Positions 33,820-42,824 of a DNA stretch of 64,000 bases are shown here, piece by piece (position 1 is the stretch's first letter; each line of letters opens with the position of its first letter). The notes beneath the pieces are model-generated. The model was not told the origin of the DNA, did not search any database, and was given only the letters and a program-made list of their open reading frames with translations. Position numbers and translations under genes: made by a program. Source of the DNA: an uncultured Tateyamaria sp. (GTDB lineage Bacteria > Pseudomonadota > Alphaproteobacteria > Rhodobacterales > Rhodobacteraceae); assembly GCF_947503465.1 (NCBI RefSeq), contig NZ_CANNDN010000002.1, positions 558,001 through 622,000 on the forward strand, written 5' to 3'.

Positions 33820-34653
33820 ATGGCTATCGTTGCACAATCCTCGAAATACGGGAAAACCGGCCGCACCATTCTGGCCTGGGCCGTGGGACTGCTGTTCTTT
33901 TTCCCGATCTTCTGGCTGGTCCTGACCAGTTTCAAGACAGACGCCGACGCGGTGAAACCGGAGTTCCTGTTCTTCTTCACACCGACGCTCGACAACTACC
34001 TGAACATGACCGAGAACTACGACTACTGGCGCTTTGCCACCAACTCGGTCATCACCTCGGTCTTCGCCACGGTGTTTGCCCTCGCCGTGGGTATCCCCTG
34101 CGCCTACGCCATGGCCTTCAACCCGTCCCGCGCGACCAAGGACGTGTTGATGTGGATGCTGTCCACCAAGATGCTGCCAGCGGCAGCCGTGCTTTACCCG
34201 ATGACCTTCCTGACAAAAAGCCTGGGCCTTTTTGACACCCACTTCATGGTCATCGTGGTGCTGATGCTGATCAACCTGCCCATCGTGATCTGGATGCTCT
34301 TCACCTACTTCAAGGAGATCCCCAAGGAGATCATCGAAGCGGGCCAGATGGACGGCGTGAACACCTGGGGCGAAATCCGCGAGATTCTCATCCCGCTGGC
34401 CTGGGGCGGCATCGCCTCAACGGCGCTGCTGTGCTTCATCTTCTGCTGGAACGAGGCCTATTGGACGGTTCGCCTGACCACGACGGATGCGGCGACGTTG
34501 TCGAAACTGATCGAAGGCAACCGTGCCCCGGAAGGCCTGTTCTTTGGCCGCCTGTCGGCTGTCTCCGCCGCCGCCGTCGGCCCCATCATCGTGTTGGGCT
34601 GGTTCTGCCAGAAACAGCTGGTCCAGGGTCTCACCTTTGGCGCGGTCAAATAA
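33820..34653 (+). CDS. smoG: Polyol ABC transporter permease (SmoG-like)
   Basis: A 277-residue MalG-type permease with six predicted helices and the EAA loop EIIEAGQMDGVNTWGEIREILIPLAWGG. The motif AMAFNPSRATKDVLMWMLSTKMLP lies between helices 3 and 4. C-terminal QKQLVQGLTFGAVK is the standard ending of this family. It stands between smoF and smoK with gaps of 7 and 22 bases. Confidence 0.9.
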   Translation: MAIVAQSSKYGKTGRTILAWAVGLLFFFPIFWLVLTSFKTDADAVKPEFLFFFTPTLDNYLNMTENYDYWRFATNSVITSVFATVFALAVGIPCAYAMAFNPSRATKDVLMWMLSTKMLPAAAVLYPMTFLTKSLGLFDTHFMVIVVLMLINLPIVIWMLFTYFKEIPKEIIEAGQMDGVNTWGEIREILIPLAWGGIASTALLCFIFCWNEAYWTVRLTTTDAATLSKLIEGNRAPEGLFFGRLSAVSAAAVGPIIVLGWFCQKQLVQGLTFGAVK

Positions 34654-34675
34654 ATTCGGGAATTAGGAAAAGATC

Positions 34676-35680
34676 ATGGGACGTATCGTACTCGAACAAG
34701 TCACCAAGAGTTTTGGCGAAACGCAGGTCATTCCTCCTTTGGACCTGACCATCGAAGATGGCGAGTTTGCCGTGTTTGTCGGCCCCTCCGGCTGTGGTAA
34801 ATCCACGTTGCTGCGCGTGATTGCAGGGTTGGAAGACGCAACAAGCGGCAAGGTCATCATCGATAGCGAGGATGTAACCCAAGTCTCTCCATCCAAGCGT
34901 GGCCTTGCCATGGTGTTCCAGACCTACGCTTTGTATCCGCACATGACGGTGCGCAAGAACATCGCCTTCCCCATGCGGATGGCCGGAATGAGCGAGGACG
35001 AACAGAACACGCGCATAGAAGCGGCCGCCAACTCGCTGAACCTGACCGAATACCTGGATCGCAAACCGGGCCAATTGTCGGGCGGTCAGCGCCAGCGTGT
35101 CGCCATCGGTCGTGCGATTGTGCGCGACCCATCTGCCTTCCTGTTTGACGAACCGCTGTCCAACCTCGACGCGGCCCTGCGCGTCGGCATGCGTCTCGAG
35201 ATCACAGAGATGCACGAACGCATGAAGACCACCATGATCTACGTGACGCACGATCAGGTCGAAGCGATGACCATGGCCAACAAGATCGTCGTTTTGCAAG
35301 CTGGCGTGATCGAGCAGGTCGGCAGCCCGCTGGAACTCTACCATCGCCCTTGCAACAAATTCGTCGCAGGCTTTATCGGCAGCCCCAAGATGAACCTGAT
35401 CGAAGGGCGCGAGGCCGAAGCGCACGGGGCCCATACCATCGGCATCCGTCCCGAGCATATGGCGGTTTCGGCCACGGATGGCACCTGGACGGGCACGGTT
35501 GGGGTCGCCGAACACCTTGGCTCAGACACTTTCATCCATATTCATGGCATCCCGGGCTGTGATCCGGTGACGGTTCGCGCCGCCGGGGATGCGTCGTTCA
35601 AACATGGCGACACGGTCTATCTGACACCGAACGTGTCGCAACTTCACCGGTTTGACGCGCAGGGCCTGAGGATCGAGTGA
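34676..35680 (+). CDS. smoK: Polyol ABC transporter ATP-binding protein (SmoK, MalK/UgpC type)
   Basis: A 334-residue ATPase of the carbohydrate-uptake type 1 family. Walker A is GPSGCGKST (36-44), the Q-loop lies in [15 protein letters not shown], the signature is [15 protein letters not shown], Walker B ends in [11 protein letters not shown] and the switch His is in [13 protein letters not shown]. The C-terminal TOBE region (IGIRPEHMA) is present. TAGGAAAAG precedes the ATG. Its stop overlaps the smoS start by one base (TGATG), so transporter and catabolic enzymes are made together. Confidence 0.93.
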   Translation: MGRIVLEQVTKSFGETQVIPPLDLTIEDGEFAVFVGPSGCGKSTLLRVIAGLEDATSGKVIIDSEDVTQVSPSKRGLAMVFQTYALYPHMTVRKNIAFPMRMAGMSEDEQNTRIEAAANSLNLTEYLDRKPGQLSGGQRQRVAIGRAIVRDPSAFLFDEPLSNLDAALRVGMRLEITEMHERMKTTMIYVTHDQVEAMTMANKIVVLQAGVIEQVGSPLELYHRPCNKFVAGFIGSPKMNLIEGREAEAHGAHTIGIRPEHMAVSATDGTWTGTVGVAEHLGSDTFIHIHGIPGCDPVTVRAAGDASFKHGDTVYLTPNVSQLHRFDAQGLRIE

Positions 35681-36450
35681 TGCAACTGGCTGGAAAAACA
35701 GCCCTTATAACCGGGGCCGCCCGGGGGATCGGGCGGGCCTTCGCTGCTGCATATATCCGCGAGGGCGCGCGCGTCGCGATTGCGGATATCGACAAGGCGC
35801 GGGCAGCACAAACGGCCCAGGACCTCGGCGATGCCGCTTGGTCCGTGAACATGGATGTCACGGATCAGTCCAGCATCGACCGCGCCGTGGAACACACCAT
35901 CCGGCACCTTGGCCACATCGACATTCTGATCAACAACGCGGCCCTGTTTACCGCAGCCCCCATCGTCGAGATCGACCGCGACGACTTTGCCCGCGTGTTT
36001 GATGTCAATGTGTCCGGCCCGCTTTTCGTGATGCAGGCCGTCGCCCGCCACATGATCGCCCGGGGCAAAGGCGGCAAAATCATCAACATGGCCTCGCAGG
36101 CCGGGCGGCGCGGCGAACCGTTGGTGGCCGTTTACTGCGCCACCAAGGCCGCCGTGATCAGCCTGACCCAATCGGCGGGGCTGGACCTGATCCGGCACGG
36201 GATCAACGTCAACGCGATCTCGCCCGGGGTTGTCGATGGTGAACACTGGGATGGTGTCGACGCGTTCTTTGCCAAATACGAGAACAAGCAGCCGGGTCAG
36301 AAAAAAAAGGAAGTGGGCGATGCTGTCCCGTTTGGGCGCATGGGCACGCCCGAAGACCTCACCGGCATGGCTGTCTTTCTCGCAAGTGACGCGGCGAAGT
36401 ACATCGTGGCGCAAACCTACAACGTGGATGGTGGACAATGGATGAGCTGA
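35680..36450 (+). CDS. smoS: Sorbitol (polyol) dehydrogenase, SDR family (SmoS-like)
   Basis: A 256-residue classical SDR that by position and similarity oxidises D-sorbitol to D-fructose with NAD. Motifs are TGAARGIG near the N-terminus, NNAA, a Ser in INMASQAGRRGEP, and YCATK for the catalytic Tyr and Lys. The section VVDGEHWDGVDAFFAKYENKQPGQKKKEV is an insertion known from this sorbitol dehydrogenase group. The ATG at 35680 overlaps the smoK stop; a GTG one codon earlier is possible. It overlaps mtlK by 13 bases. Confidence 0.9.
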   Translation: MQLAGKTALITGAARGIGRAFAAAYIREGARVAIADIDKARAAQTAQDLGDAAWSVNMDVTDQSSIDRAVEHTIRHLGHIDILINNAALFTAAPIVEIDRDDFARVFDVNVSGPLFVMQAVARHMIARGKGGKIINMASQAGRRGEPLVAVYCATKAAVISLTQSAGLDLIRHGINVNAISPGVVDGEHWDGVDAFFAKYENKQPGQKKKEVGDAVPFGRMGTPEDLTGMAVFLASDAAKYIVAQTYNVDGGQWMS

Positions 36451-37931
36451 TCTCCCTTTCGAACGCGACGCTTGATCGGTTGACAGTTGAGCGTCCGCGC
36501 TATGATCGCAGCGCCCTGACACCGGGCATCGTGCATATCGGTGTCGGCAATTTCCACCGTGCGCATCAGGCCTGGTATCTGCACCGTCTGATGCAGGCGG
36601 GTCACGCGCACGACTGGGCGATCATCGGCGCGGGTGTGCGCCCCTACGATGCAGCCATGCGGGAAAAGCTGCTGGCGCAGGACTGTCTCACAACGCTGAT
36701 CGAACTTGACCCGAAAGACGTGTCCGCAGAAGTCATCGGCTCCATGATCGACTATCTGCCTATTGAAGAGGGCAATGGCGCGCTCATCGCGCAAATGGCC
36801 GATCCGGCAATTCGCATTGTTGCAATGACCGTGACGGAAAGCGGGTATTACGTTGATCCCGTCACCAAACGCTTCGACCGGGCCCATACGGATGTGCAAC
36901 ATGACGCCACCCACCCCGGCACCCCGATCACCGCCTTTGGCGCGATCGTGGCGGCCCTTGGGCTGCGCCGCGCACAAGGACATGGCCCGTTCACCTGCCT
37001 CAGCTGTGACAACCTCCAAGGCAATGGCGATATCTTGCGCCAGACGGTCGTGTCCCTTTCCCGTATGTCAGATCCCGATTTGGCGGACTGGATCGATGCC
37101 AAGGTTTCCTTCCCCAACTCGATGGTCGATTGCATCGCCCCCGCCACGGGACCGGGCGAACTGGCCCTTGCCGAAGGTTTCGGCATTGTGGACAAGGCCG
37201 TCGTCACCCACGAGGCCTTTCGCCAATGGGTGATGGAAGACACGTTCTGTGCGGGTCGGCCGGACTGGAATGAAATGGGCGCGACCTTTTCCAAGGATGT
37301 CCACGCATTTGAAACCATGAAGATCCGAATTCTGAATGCGGGCCATCAGGTTGTTGCAAATGTGGGTGAAATACTGGGCATCGAAACGATAGCCGGCTGT
37401 ATGGCACATCCGGATGTTCGGGCATTCTTTGGCAGGGTCGAACGTACCGAGATCGCGCCCACGGTCGCGCCTGTGCCGGGTAAGACACCCGAAGAATACG
37501 TGGACCTGATCGAGGCGCGGTTTTCGAACCCTCGGATTGTCGACACCACACGCCGGGTGTCCTTTGACGGCTCTGCCCGCCACCCAGGCTTCGTTCTGCC
37601 CATCGTTCGCGATCAACTGGCAGCCGGTCGATCTGTAGAAGGGTTGGCGCTGGTCGAAGCCTTCTGGGCGCGCATGTGTGCGGGGACACGTGAAAACGGC
37701 ACGGTCATCGAAGCCAACGATCCGCTTTGGACCGAATTGCGCCAAGCGGCAGACGCCGCAAGGGATCGCCCCGAAGCGTGGTTGGAACAAGACAAGATCT
37801 ACGGTGACCTGGCACAATCCCGCCCCTTCTCCGAGGCGTTTTGCAGATGGTCTTCCGTAATCTGGGAACAAGGATGCGGGGCGGCGTTGACATCTTACGC
37901 CGCAATTGCCCGCCAAGGCGCCGACGCGTAA
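36438..37931 (+). CDS. mtlK: Mannitol 2-dehydrogenase (MtlK), polyol-specific long-chain dehydrogenase
   Basis: A 497-residue NAD-dependent enzyme oxidising D-mannitol (and D-arabitol) to the ketose. The N-terminal nucleotide-binding section is IVHIGVGNFHRAHQAWYLH. The catalytic triad is Lys295, Asn300 and His303 in KIRILNAGHQV, the same numbers as in the Pseudomonas fluorescens enzyme. TVTESGYY and SCDNLQGNGDILRQ are family motifs. It overlaps the end of smoS. In R. sphaeroides the operon continues with fructokinase (mtlZ) and xylB; here no kinase gene follows, so fructose phosphorylation must be encoded elsewhere. Confidence 0.95.
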   Translation: MDELISLSNATLDRLTVERPRYDRSALTPGIVHIGVGNFHRAHQAWYLHRLMQAGHAHDWAIIGAGVRPYDAAMREKLLAQDCLTTLIELDPKDVSAEVIGSMIDYLPIEEGNGALIAQMADPAIRIVAMTVTESGYYVDPVTKRFDRAHTDVQHDATHPGTPITAFGAIVAALGLRRAQGHGPFTCLSCDNLQGNGDILRQTVVSLSRMSDPDLADWIDAKVSFPNSMVDCIAPATGPGELALAEGFGIVDKAVVTHEAFRQWVMEDTFCAGRPDWNEMGATFSKDVHAFETMKIRILNAGHQVVANVGEILGIETIAGCMAHPDVRAFFGRVERTEIAPTVAPVPGKTPEEYVDLIEARFSNPRIVDTTRRVSFDGSARHPGFVLPIVRDQLAAGRSVEGLALVEAFWARMCAGTRENGTVIEANDPLWTELRQAADAARDRPEAWLEQDKIYGDLAQSRPFSEAFCRWSSVIWEQGCGAALTSYAAIARQGADA

Positions 37932-38255
37932 CGCAATCCAGGTGAACCACGACTGGTCGCCATTCCCGTCGTTTCAGACAGGACGTCCTGTTCGGTGCGC
38001 AGGTGCAAGCGGTGCAACCGCATCAAGATCATGTTTGCAGGCTCAAAAAACCGGCGCCGGATCGTTGCGCACGACGTCAGCGGACCAGGGGCATTTCCCT
38101 CAGCACTCACGCCCGCGGCAACGGTCATCCATTGGGGACAAGGGCTGACCGATTTGTTCGCGCAAATTCATGCAGTCAGCCTGAATTGTCTTCCGCAGAT
38201 GCCAGCCGGACGCAGCCTGTGCGCCACATTGACTGCCAACTTTTCAAGGGGAAAG
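37932..38255. other. 324-base stretch without a convincing gene
   Basis: The stretch separates mtlK from the tRNA gene on the other strand. It holds a perfect 14-bp palindrome (ACAGGACGTCCTGT at 37978-37991), which may be part of a terminator or a binding site, and no T-run. Open frames reaching into the tRNA gene are non-coding by composition. It could be the remnant of a lost operon end, but no decayed kinase sequence is recognisable. Confidence 0.5.
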
Positions 38256-38332
38256 TGGCGGACCGAGGAGGATTCGAACCCCCGACCCCTTGATTCGTAG
38301 TCAAGTACTCTATCCAGCTGAGCTATCGGTCC
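38256..38332 (-). tRNA. tRNA-Arg, anticodon ACG
   Basis: A 77-base cloverleaf on the minus strand. The acceptor stem is GGACCGA/TCGGTCC, the D arm is GCTCAGCTGGATAGAGT, the anticodon arm is CTTGACTACGAATCAAG with anticodon ACG, and the T arm contains GGTTCGAATCC. Discriminator G and an encoded CCA end follow. It reads CGN arginine codons after A34 is converted to inosine. Confidence 0.97.
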
Positions 38333-38342
38333 ACTGGCGGGC

Positions 38343-38371
38343 GGTTTAGTCCTGCCCGCGACGGTTTGCAA
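38343..38371 (-). promoter_or_regulatory. Probable promoter of tRNA-Arg
   Basis: On the minus strand TTGCAA (38366-38371) and TAAACC (38343-38348) are separated by 17 bases, with the -10 ending 10 bases before the mature tRNA end. It lies in the 69-base gap after the histidine kinase gene. Confidence 0.5.
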
Positions 38372-38401
38372 GGGCTTATCTGGGCAAAAGCGCCACGGAT
38401 C

Positions 38402-39784
38402 TCAAATGCCGTCGCCCTTGGGCAGCCGGATCGAGAACACCGTGCCTTTCGGCCCCGTGCGGTCCAGTTCAAGCGCGCCACCATGGCCGCGCACCAGTTC
38501 CTGGGCGATGGCCAGGCCCAGACCGGTGCCGCCCTTCGCCACACCGCCCTGGAACGGCTGGAACAGATGCTCTTGCGCCTTTGGCGGCAGGCCGGGGCCG
38601 GTATCCGCAATCTCGATCCACCAATTGTCGGCATCTTCATAGGCAGACACGTTGATCTCTCCGGGGTTGCCGGTGGCGATGATGGCCTGCCGCGCATTGC
38701 GCACCAGATTGGAAATCACCCGAAACAGCTGTTCGGGATCGGCACGCAGGGAAAACAACGGCGGGATGTTCTCGCTCAGCGACAGGTCGTTTTCGCCGAT
38801 CGCAAGGCGTTCGCTTTCCAAAACATCCTCGACCAGATCATCCAGCGTAAAGATCATCAGCGTCGGGCTGGGTTCTTCCGCCTTGCCGAAGGCCAGCGTG
38901 CTTTCGCACAGATGCACGGCCCGGGTCATCGAGTTCACCAGCTTGGGGGCCATGCGCCGCACCAGCGGGTCTTCGGATGCCTCGATACGGTCGGTGAACA
39001 ATTGGGCCGATGTCAGGATATTGCGCAAGTCATGGCTGATCTTGGACACCGCGCTTCCCAACTGCGCCAACCGATCCTTTTGGCGCAACGCCGAAATCAG
39101 TTCGGTCTGCAAGCTGCGCAGCGCCTCTTCGGCCTCGCGCAACTCGGTCACCCCCGCATTGGGCGTGATGATGCGGCGGGCATCCTCCGGGGCCGCGGCA
39201 TAGCGCTGCATATGCCCCACCACGCCGCGGATCGGTTTGACCAGGATGGCGCGGACCGCAATGAACAAAAGCCCTGCCGTCACGATCGAAATCACGGCCG
39301 ACAGCACCAGGATGCGAATGCCATAGTCGATCATCGCGGCGCGCAAGGGGGCCGTTTCCATTGTGACCTCGATCAGCAGCCCGGCTTCGCGCGTGGGCGC
39401 CCCGATCACCCGGATGACCTCGTTCTCAGGCTCGACGATCCGCATCAGCGCATCGCGGATCAGAACCGGTGCCGTGCCGTCCCGCAGGTCAAACGTGCCG
39501 TCGATGGGCTGCGGCATGGGTGAGGCCAGCATAAGCTGCCGCACCTCGTCCCGGCGCAGCACGACGTTGAAGACGCCCGCATTTTCCAAAAGCTCCGCTT
39601 CCAGCGCGCTGTCGATCATGTCGTCCGCCAGCAACGCGAGCGACGCGATCTGCGCCCGCTCCAACCGGTTCTGCAGATATTCCTCGCGGAACCGCGCAAT
39701 CGACGGCACAAAGATCAGAATCTCGGCCAGCATCACGAAGATCGTGGTCAGGATCAGGAAACGGCCGGAGAGTGAGTTCATCAT
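38402..39784 (-). CDS. Membrane sensor histidine kinase without adjacent response regulator
   Basis: A 460-residue protein. One N-terminal helix (about 8-28), a periplasmic domain of about 125 residues, and a second helix (about 156-178) are followed by a HAMP-like linker. The dimerisation domain carries the phosphorylated His251 in KISHDLRNILTSAQLF. The ATPase domain has NLVRNARQA (N box), DTGPGLPP (G1) and GGTGLGLAIA (G2). All catalytic motifs are intact. It begins 12 bases after the flavin oxidoreductase gene, so it is co-transcribed with that and the TVP38 gene. No response regulator is encoded near, so the partner is unknown. Confidence 0.88.
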   Translation of the reverse strand: MMNSLSGRFLILTTIFVMLAEILIFVPSIARFREEYLQNRLERAQIASLALLADDMIDSALEAELLENAGVFNVVLRRDEVRQLMLASPMPQPIDGTFDLRDGTAPVLIRDALMRIVEPENEVIRVIGAPTREAGLLIEVTMETAPLRAAMIDYGIRILVLSAVISIVTAGLLFIAVRAILVKPIRGVVGHMQRYAAAPEDARRIITPNAGVTELREAEEALRSLQTELISALRQKDRLAQLGSAVSKISHDLRNILTSAQLFTDRIEASEDPLVRRMAPKLVNSMTRAVHLCESTLAFGKAEEPSPTLMIFTLDDLVEDVLESERLAIGENDLSLSENIPPLFSLRADPEQLFRVISNLVRNARQAIIATGNPGEINVSAYEDADNWWIEIADTGPGLPPKAQEHLFQPFQGGVAKGGTGLGLAIAQELVRGHGGALELDRTGPKGTVFSIRLPKGDGI

Positions 39785-39796
39785 CGTGCTATGTGG

Positions 39797-41215
39797 TCAA
39801 GGAACAAGGCGTTGCACAAGCCCTACCACCCGTTTGACCAGATCACTTTCAAAAAGGCGCGGACTGAAATAGGCACCGGCGGCGCGTTTGTTGACCTCGC
39901 CGATGGTGGGATAGGGCGACACCATGGCGGCGACCTGGCTCATTTTCATGCTGTTGGCGATGACAAGGGACCACAGGTTGATCAACTCGCCCGCCTGATG
40001 ACCGGCGATAGAGGCCCCGACGGGGCGGCCCTTGACCACCATGACCTTGATCAGGCCATCGGTCTTGCGTTCGGCAATGGCGCGATCGTTGTGGTTATAG
40101 TGGAAACGGACCACCTCCAGCTTGTCACCATGCTGCTCCCTCGCCTGCGCTTCGGTCAGGCCGACCTGGGCCAGTTCAGGATCGGTGTAGGTCGCCCACG
40201 GAATATGTGCCGTCTTGGCCTTGGACGGCAACGCAAACAGCAGCGACCGGATGATGACCCCGGCATGATACCCGGCCACATGCGTAAATTGCAGCCCGCC
40301 CGCGGCATCCCCCACGGCATAGACGCGGCGATTGGTGGTGCGCAGGCTGTCATCAACCTTTACCCCGGACCTGGTGGTTTCAATCCCGGCGGCATCAAGG
40401 TTCAGACTGTCGGTGTTGGACGTGCGCCCGACGGCCACCAACAGGTGCGAGCCGTCAAAGCTGCGCCCGTCCTTGGTATGGACCGTCACCGACGCGTCGC
40501 GGCCTTCGATGCGGTCGGCCTGCGCGTCTTCGGCAATCACGATCCCCTCGCGGCGCAGGTTGGTCAACACGACCTCGGCCATTTCCGGATCATCCTTGCC
40601 CAGCGCCTTGGCGCCCTCGATCACGGTCACCTGTGACCCCAGACGTCGGTGCGCCTGCGCCATTTCCATCCCGATGGGACCGCCGCCGATGATCAACAGG
40701 TGATCGGGGCGCACGCGCAGGTCCCACAAGGTTTCGTTGGTCAGATATGGCACCGTCTCGATCCCGTCGATGGGCGGCACCAGCGGGCTCGACCCGGTCG
40801 CAATGACGATGCGGCGCGCTGCAATGACCGTGTCACCGGCCTGCACTTCCGTGTCCGAGATGAACCGCCCGAATTCCCGGATGACATGCACACCCAAACC
40901 TTCGAACCGTTCCTGACTGTCGACCGGTTCGATCTGCGCAATCACCTGGTTCACATGATCCTTGGCCGCGGCATAATCGACCTGCGGGGCCGCATTGGCC
41001 ACGCCATATTCGGCACTGTGGGTCTGACCATAGGCTGCCTTGCCGCTTGCAATCAGCGCCTTGGACGGCACACAGCCATAGTTCAGGCAATCGCCGCCCA
41101 TCTTGTGCCCTTCCAGAAGGACCACCTTGGCCCCCATCTGAACGGCACCGGCGGCCACGGACAGGCCACCGGACCCGGCCCCGATGACCAGGATGTCGGT
41201 CTTGATACGTTTCAT
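39797..41215 (-). CDS. Flavin-dependent pyridine nucleotide-disulfide oxidoreductase (mercuric reductase/Lpd-like)
   Basis: A 472-residue protein of the dihydrolipoamide dehydrogenase class. The FAD-binding GAGSGGLSVAAGA comes first, then the redox-active Cys43 and Cys48 in GGDCLNYGCVPSK. NAD(P) binding is at IGGGPIGMEMAQ, and the second FAD segment is VYAVGDAAGG. C-terminal dimerisation sequences include AHIPWATYTDPELAQVGLTE. The usual C-terminal H-x4-E active-site region is changed: the section is GHQAGELINLWSL, without the HAHPTLSE pattern of lipoamide dehydrogenase. There is no N-terminal metal-binding domain, so mercury reduction is not indicated. It is five bases downstream of the TVP38 gene. 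The substrate is unknown. Confidence 0.85.
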   Translation of the reverse strand: MKRIKTDILVIGAGSGGLSVAAGAVQMGAKVVLLEGHKMGGDCLNYGCVPSKALIASGKAAYGQTHSAEYGVANAAPQVDYAAAKDHVNQVIAQIEPVDSQERFEGLGVHVIREFGRFISDTEVQAGDTVIAARRIVIATGSSPLVPPIDGIETVPYLTNETLWDLRVRPDHLLIIGGGPIGMEMAQAHRRLGSQVTVIEGAKALGKDDPEMAEVVLTNLRREGIVIAEDAQADRIEGRDASVTVHTKDGRSFDGSHLLVAVGRTSNTDSLNLDAAGIETTRSGVKVDDSLRTTNRRVYAVGDAAGGLQFTHVAGYHAGVIIRSLLFALPSKAKTAHIPWATYTDPELAQVGLTEAQAREQHGDKLEVVRFHYNHNDRAIAERKTDGLIKVMVVKGRPVGASIAGHQAGELINLWSLVIANSMKMSQVAAMVSPYPTIGEVNKRAAGAYFSPRLFESDLVKRVVGLVQRLVP

Positions 41216-41220
41216 CGAAT

Positions 41221-41952
41221 TTACAGACCTTTCTTGCCCGTCACGGCCTTGACCACCACCGGCAGCAGGGACAGTGCCGCCAGACCAAGGATAGGAAGAA
41301 GTATGTGCGGTTCAAAGATGATCCCGAGATCAGGCGTTTCGCCGCGGGCAAATACCTCGCCCAGACCGGCACCGACCGAGTTGAAGACGACAGAGCCGGG
41401 GATGATGCCGAAGAAGGTCGAAATGACATAGCGGTGCAGCGGCACCTGCATGAAGGCCGGGATCAGGTTGGCGACAAAGAAGGGAACCGCCGGGACCAAC
41501 CGGATGACAAACAGCATCGACCACTGGTTTTCGTCGATGCCGTCCTTGATCTTCTTGATGGTCCCCTTGGACGCTTCCATTTTCTGGCCCAGCGTCTCGC
41601 CAAAGCCATGGCGCGCCGCAAGAAAGATGATCGTGGCCCCGATGGTCGCGGCAGTCACCGCGAACAATGACCCGAACACCGTTCCAAACAGAAAGCCGCC
41701 TGTCAGCGTGGCAATGCTGGCGCCCGGCAGGGAAAACCCCACGATCAGGACATATACAGCAACGAAAACCAGGGCTGTCAGCAGGTAATTGGCATCCCGA
41801 AAATCGATCAGCGCTTCGCGGTTGTCCGCCAGCGTCTGAAAGCTGAGATAGTCGCGCAAGGTAAAGGCACCGATGGCGGCAATGATCAGGATCCCGATCA
41901 ACGGAAGGTTCCGCATCAGGGTCGATTTGCGTGGGTCGCTCGTATCGGTCAT
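41221..41952 (-). CDS. TVP38/TMEM64 (VTT domain) membrane protein
   Basis: A 243-residue protein with five or six helices. The core VTT/SNARE-associated section includes FSLPGASIATLTGGFLFG and RLVPAVPFFVANLIPAFMQVPLHRYVISTFFGIIPGS, with the reentrant-loop motifs of the DedA superfamily. Members are thought to move lipids or cations across the membrane. A gene for a disulfide oxidoreductase follows immediately; fusions of these two proteins exist in other bacteria, which supports a common role. It is divergent from rpmH over a 318-base gap. Confidence 0.88.
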   Translation of the reverse strand: MTDTSDPRKSTLMRNLPLIGILIIAAIGAFTLRDYLSFQTLADNREALIDFRDANYLLTALVFVAVYVLIVGFSLPGASIATLTGGFLFGTVFGSLFAVTAATIGATIIFLAARHGFGETLGQKMEASKGTIKKIKDGIDENQWSMLFVIRLVPAVPFFVANLIPAFMQVPLHRYVISTFFGIIPGSVVFNSVGAGLGEVFARGETPDLGIIFEPHILLPILGLAALSLLPVVVKAVTGKKGL

Positions 41953-42270
41953 GGCCTATCCTTCGGGGCGTTCGTCAAAATGCGCCGGATGTTGCGCTGT
42001 GTGTGACCTGAAAATGCGCGTCCCGCACCCTCCAAAACAGGTTTATCACGGGCGGTTGAACGGAAGTGCCCATTTCCGTGAGGTTTATTTGGCTTCCCGC
42101 AACACATTGAAACATAGCGGCGCGGATGTGGCCCGTTTTGTTGCAAACCGCGCCGATTTCGGTGTCCAGAGGGTTTACTTGCCCCGGTCTGCGCATTAGA
42201 GGACGGGCTTCGAATACTGCCCTATCCCGAATCCGCGGGTATGTGGGCCAACAGATCCGGAGCCAATGCG
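41953..42270. other. 318-base divergent intergenic region before rpmH
   Basis: The region must contain the promoters of the TVP38 operon (minus) and of rpmH (plus). For rpmH, TTTACT at 42174-42179 and TAGAGG at 42197-42202 have a 17-base spacing. No open frame with codon bias or ribosome site is visible, and no DnaA-box cluster was seen, so there is no sign of a replication origin here. Confidence 0.5.
42174..42202 (+). promoter_or_regulatory. Candidate rpmH promoter
   Basis: TTTACT and TAGAGG are separated by 17 bases, 69 bases before the rpmH start codon. Both hexamers deviate from consensus, so the call is tentative. Confidence 0.35.
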
Positions 42271-42405
42271 ATGAAACGCACCTACCAACCTTCGAACCTC
42301 GTGCGCAAACGCCGTCACGGTTTCCGTGCCCGCATGGCAACCAAGGCTGGCCGCAAGATCCTCAACGCCCGCCGCGCCCGCGGTCGGAAGTCGCTGAGCG
42401 CCTAA
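42271..42405 (+). CDS. rpmH: 50S ribosomal protein bL34
   Basis: A 44-residue, very basic protein starting [20 protein letters not shown], the almost invariant bL34 start, and ending ARGRKSLSA. It binds 23S rRNA in the large subunit. It is the first gene of the conserved rpmH-rnpA-yidD block, 23 bases before rnpA. It is short enough to be missed by length filters. Confidence 0.99.
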
Positions 42406-42428
42406 GCGTCCCTGACACGGGAAGACCT

Positions 42429-42824
42429 ATGACCCCGCCGACGGCCTCTTCGCCCAGCACACCCGCTGGCGGGGATATGCCGCCGGCGGGATCGTTGCGT
42501 TTGGAGACCCTCAAGACCCGCGCGGATTTCCTGCGCGCCGCGCGGGCCAGGCGGGTTGTGATGCCGGGGTTTATCCTGCAGGCGCGCAAACGCGACGATG
42601 ATGGGCCGATCCGCGTCGGTTTCACCTGTTCCAAGAAAGTCGGCAATGCGGTCGCGCGCAACCGGGCCAAACGGCGCCTGCGCGAGGTTGCGCGCCACGT
42701 GCTTGGCCAGCGGGGGCGTGCGGCCACCGATTACGTGCTGGTGGGCCGCGCCGATATCACCGCCTCCCGCCCGTTTTCGGACCTGATCGCGGATTGCAAC
42801 GCCGCGCTGGATCAGTTGCCGTGA
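42429..42824 (+). CDS. rnpA: Ribonuclease P protein component
   Basis: A 131-residue basic protein that supports the RNase P RNA in maturing tRNA 5' ends. The core starts at [13 protein letters not shown] and contains the signature [27 protein letters not shown], with the conserved RNR box. An N-terminal tail of about 25 Pro/Ser/Gly-rich residues precedes the fold. An internal ATG at 42477 (MPPAGSL) is an alternative start that would remove most of that tail. The stop overlaps the yidD start by four bases. Confidence 0.95.
   Translation: MTPPTASSPSTPAGGDMPPAGSLRLETLKTRADFLRAARARRVVMPGFILQARKRDDDGPIRVGFTCSKKVGNAVARNRAKRRLREVARHVLGQRGRAATDYVLVGRADITASRPFSDLIADCNAALDQLP

Noticed and set aside
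32073-33995. A 640-codon minus-strand frame opposite smoE-smoF
   Set aside because: It crosses the intercistronic region and opposes intact transporter genes.
37995-38300. A 101-codon plus-strand frame running into the tRNA gene
   Set aside because: Its C-terminus EEDSNPRPLDS is the well-known false peptide produced by reading the complement of a tRNA gene.
41953-42270. Replication origin next to rpmH
   Set aside because: rpmH can lie near oriC, but no dnaA gene or DnaA-box cluster was seen here.
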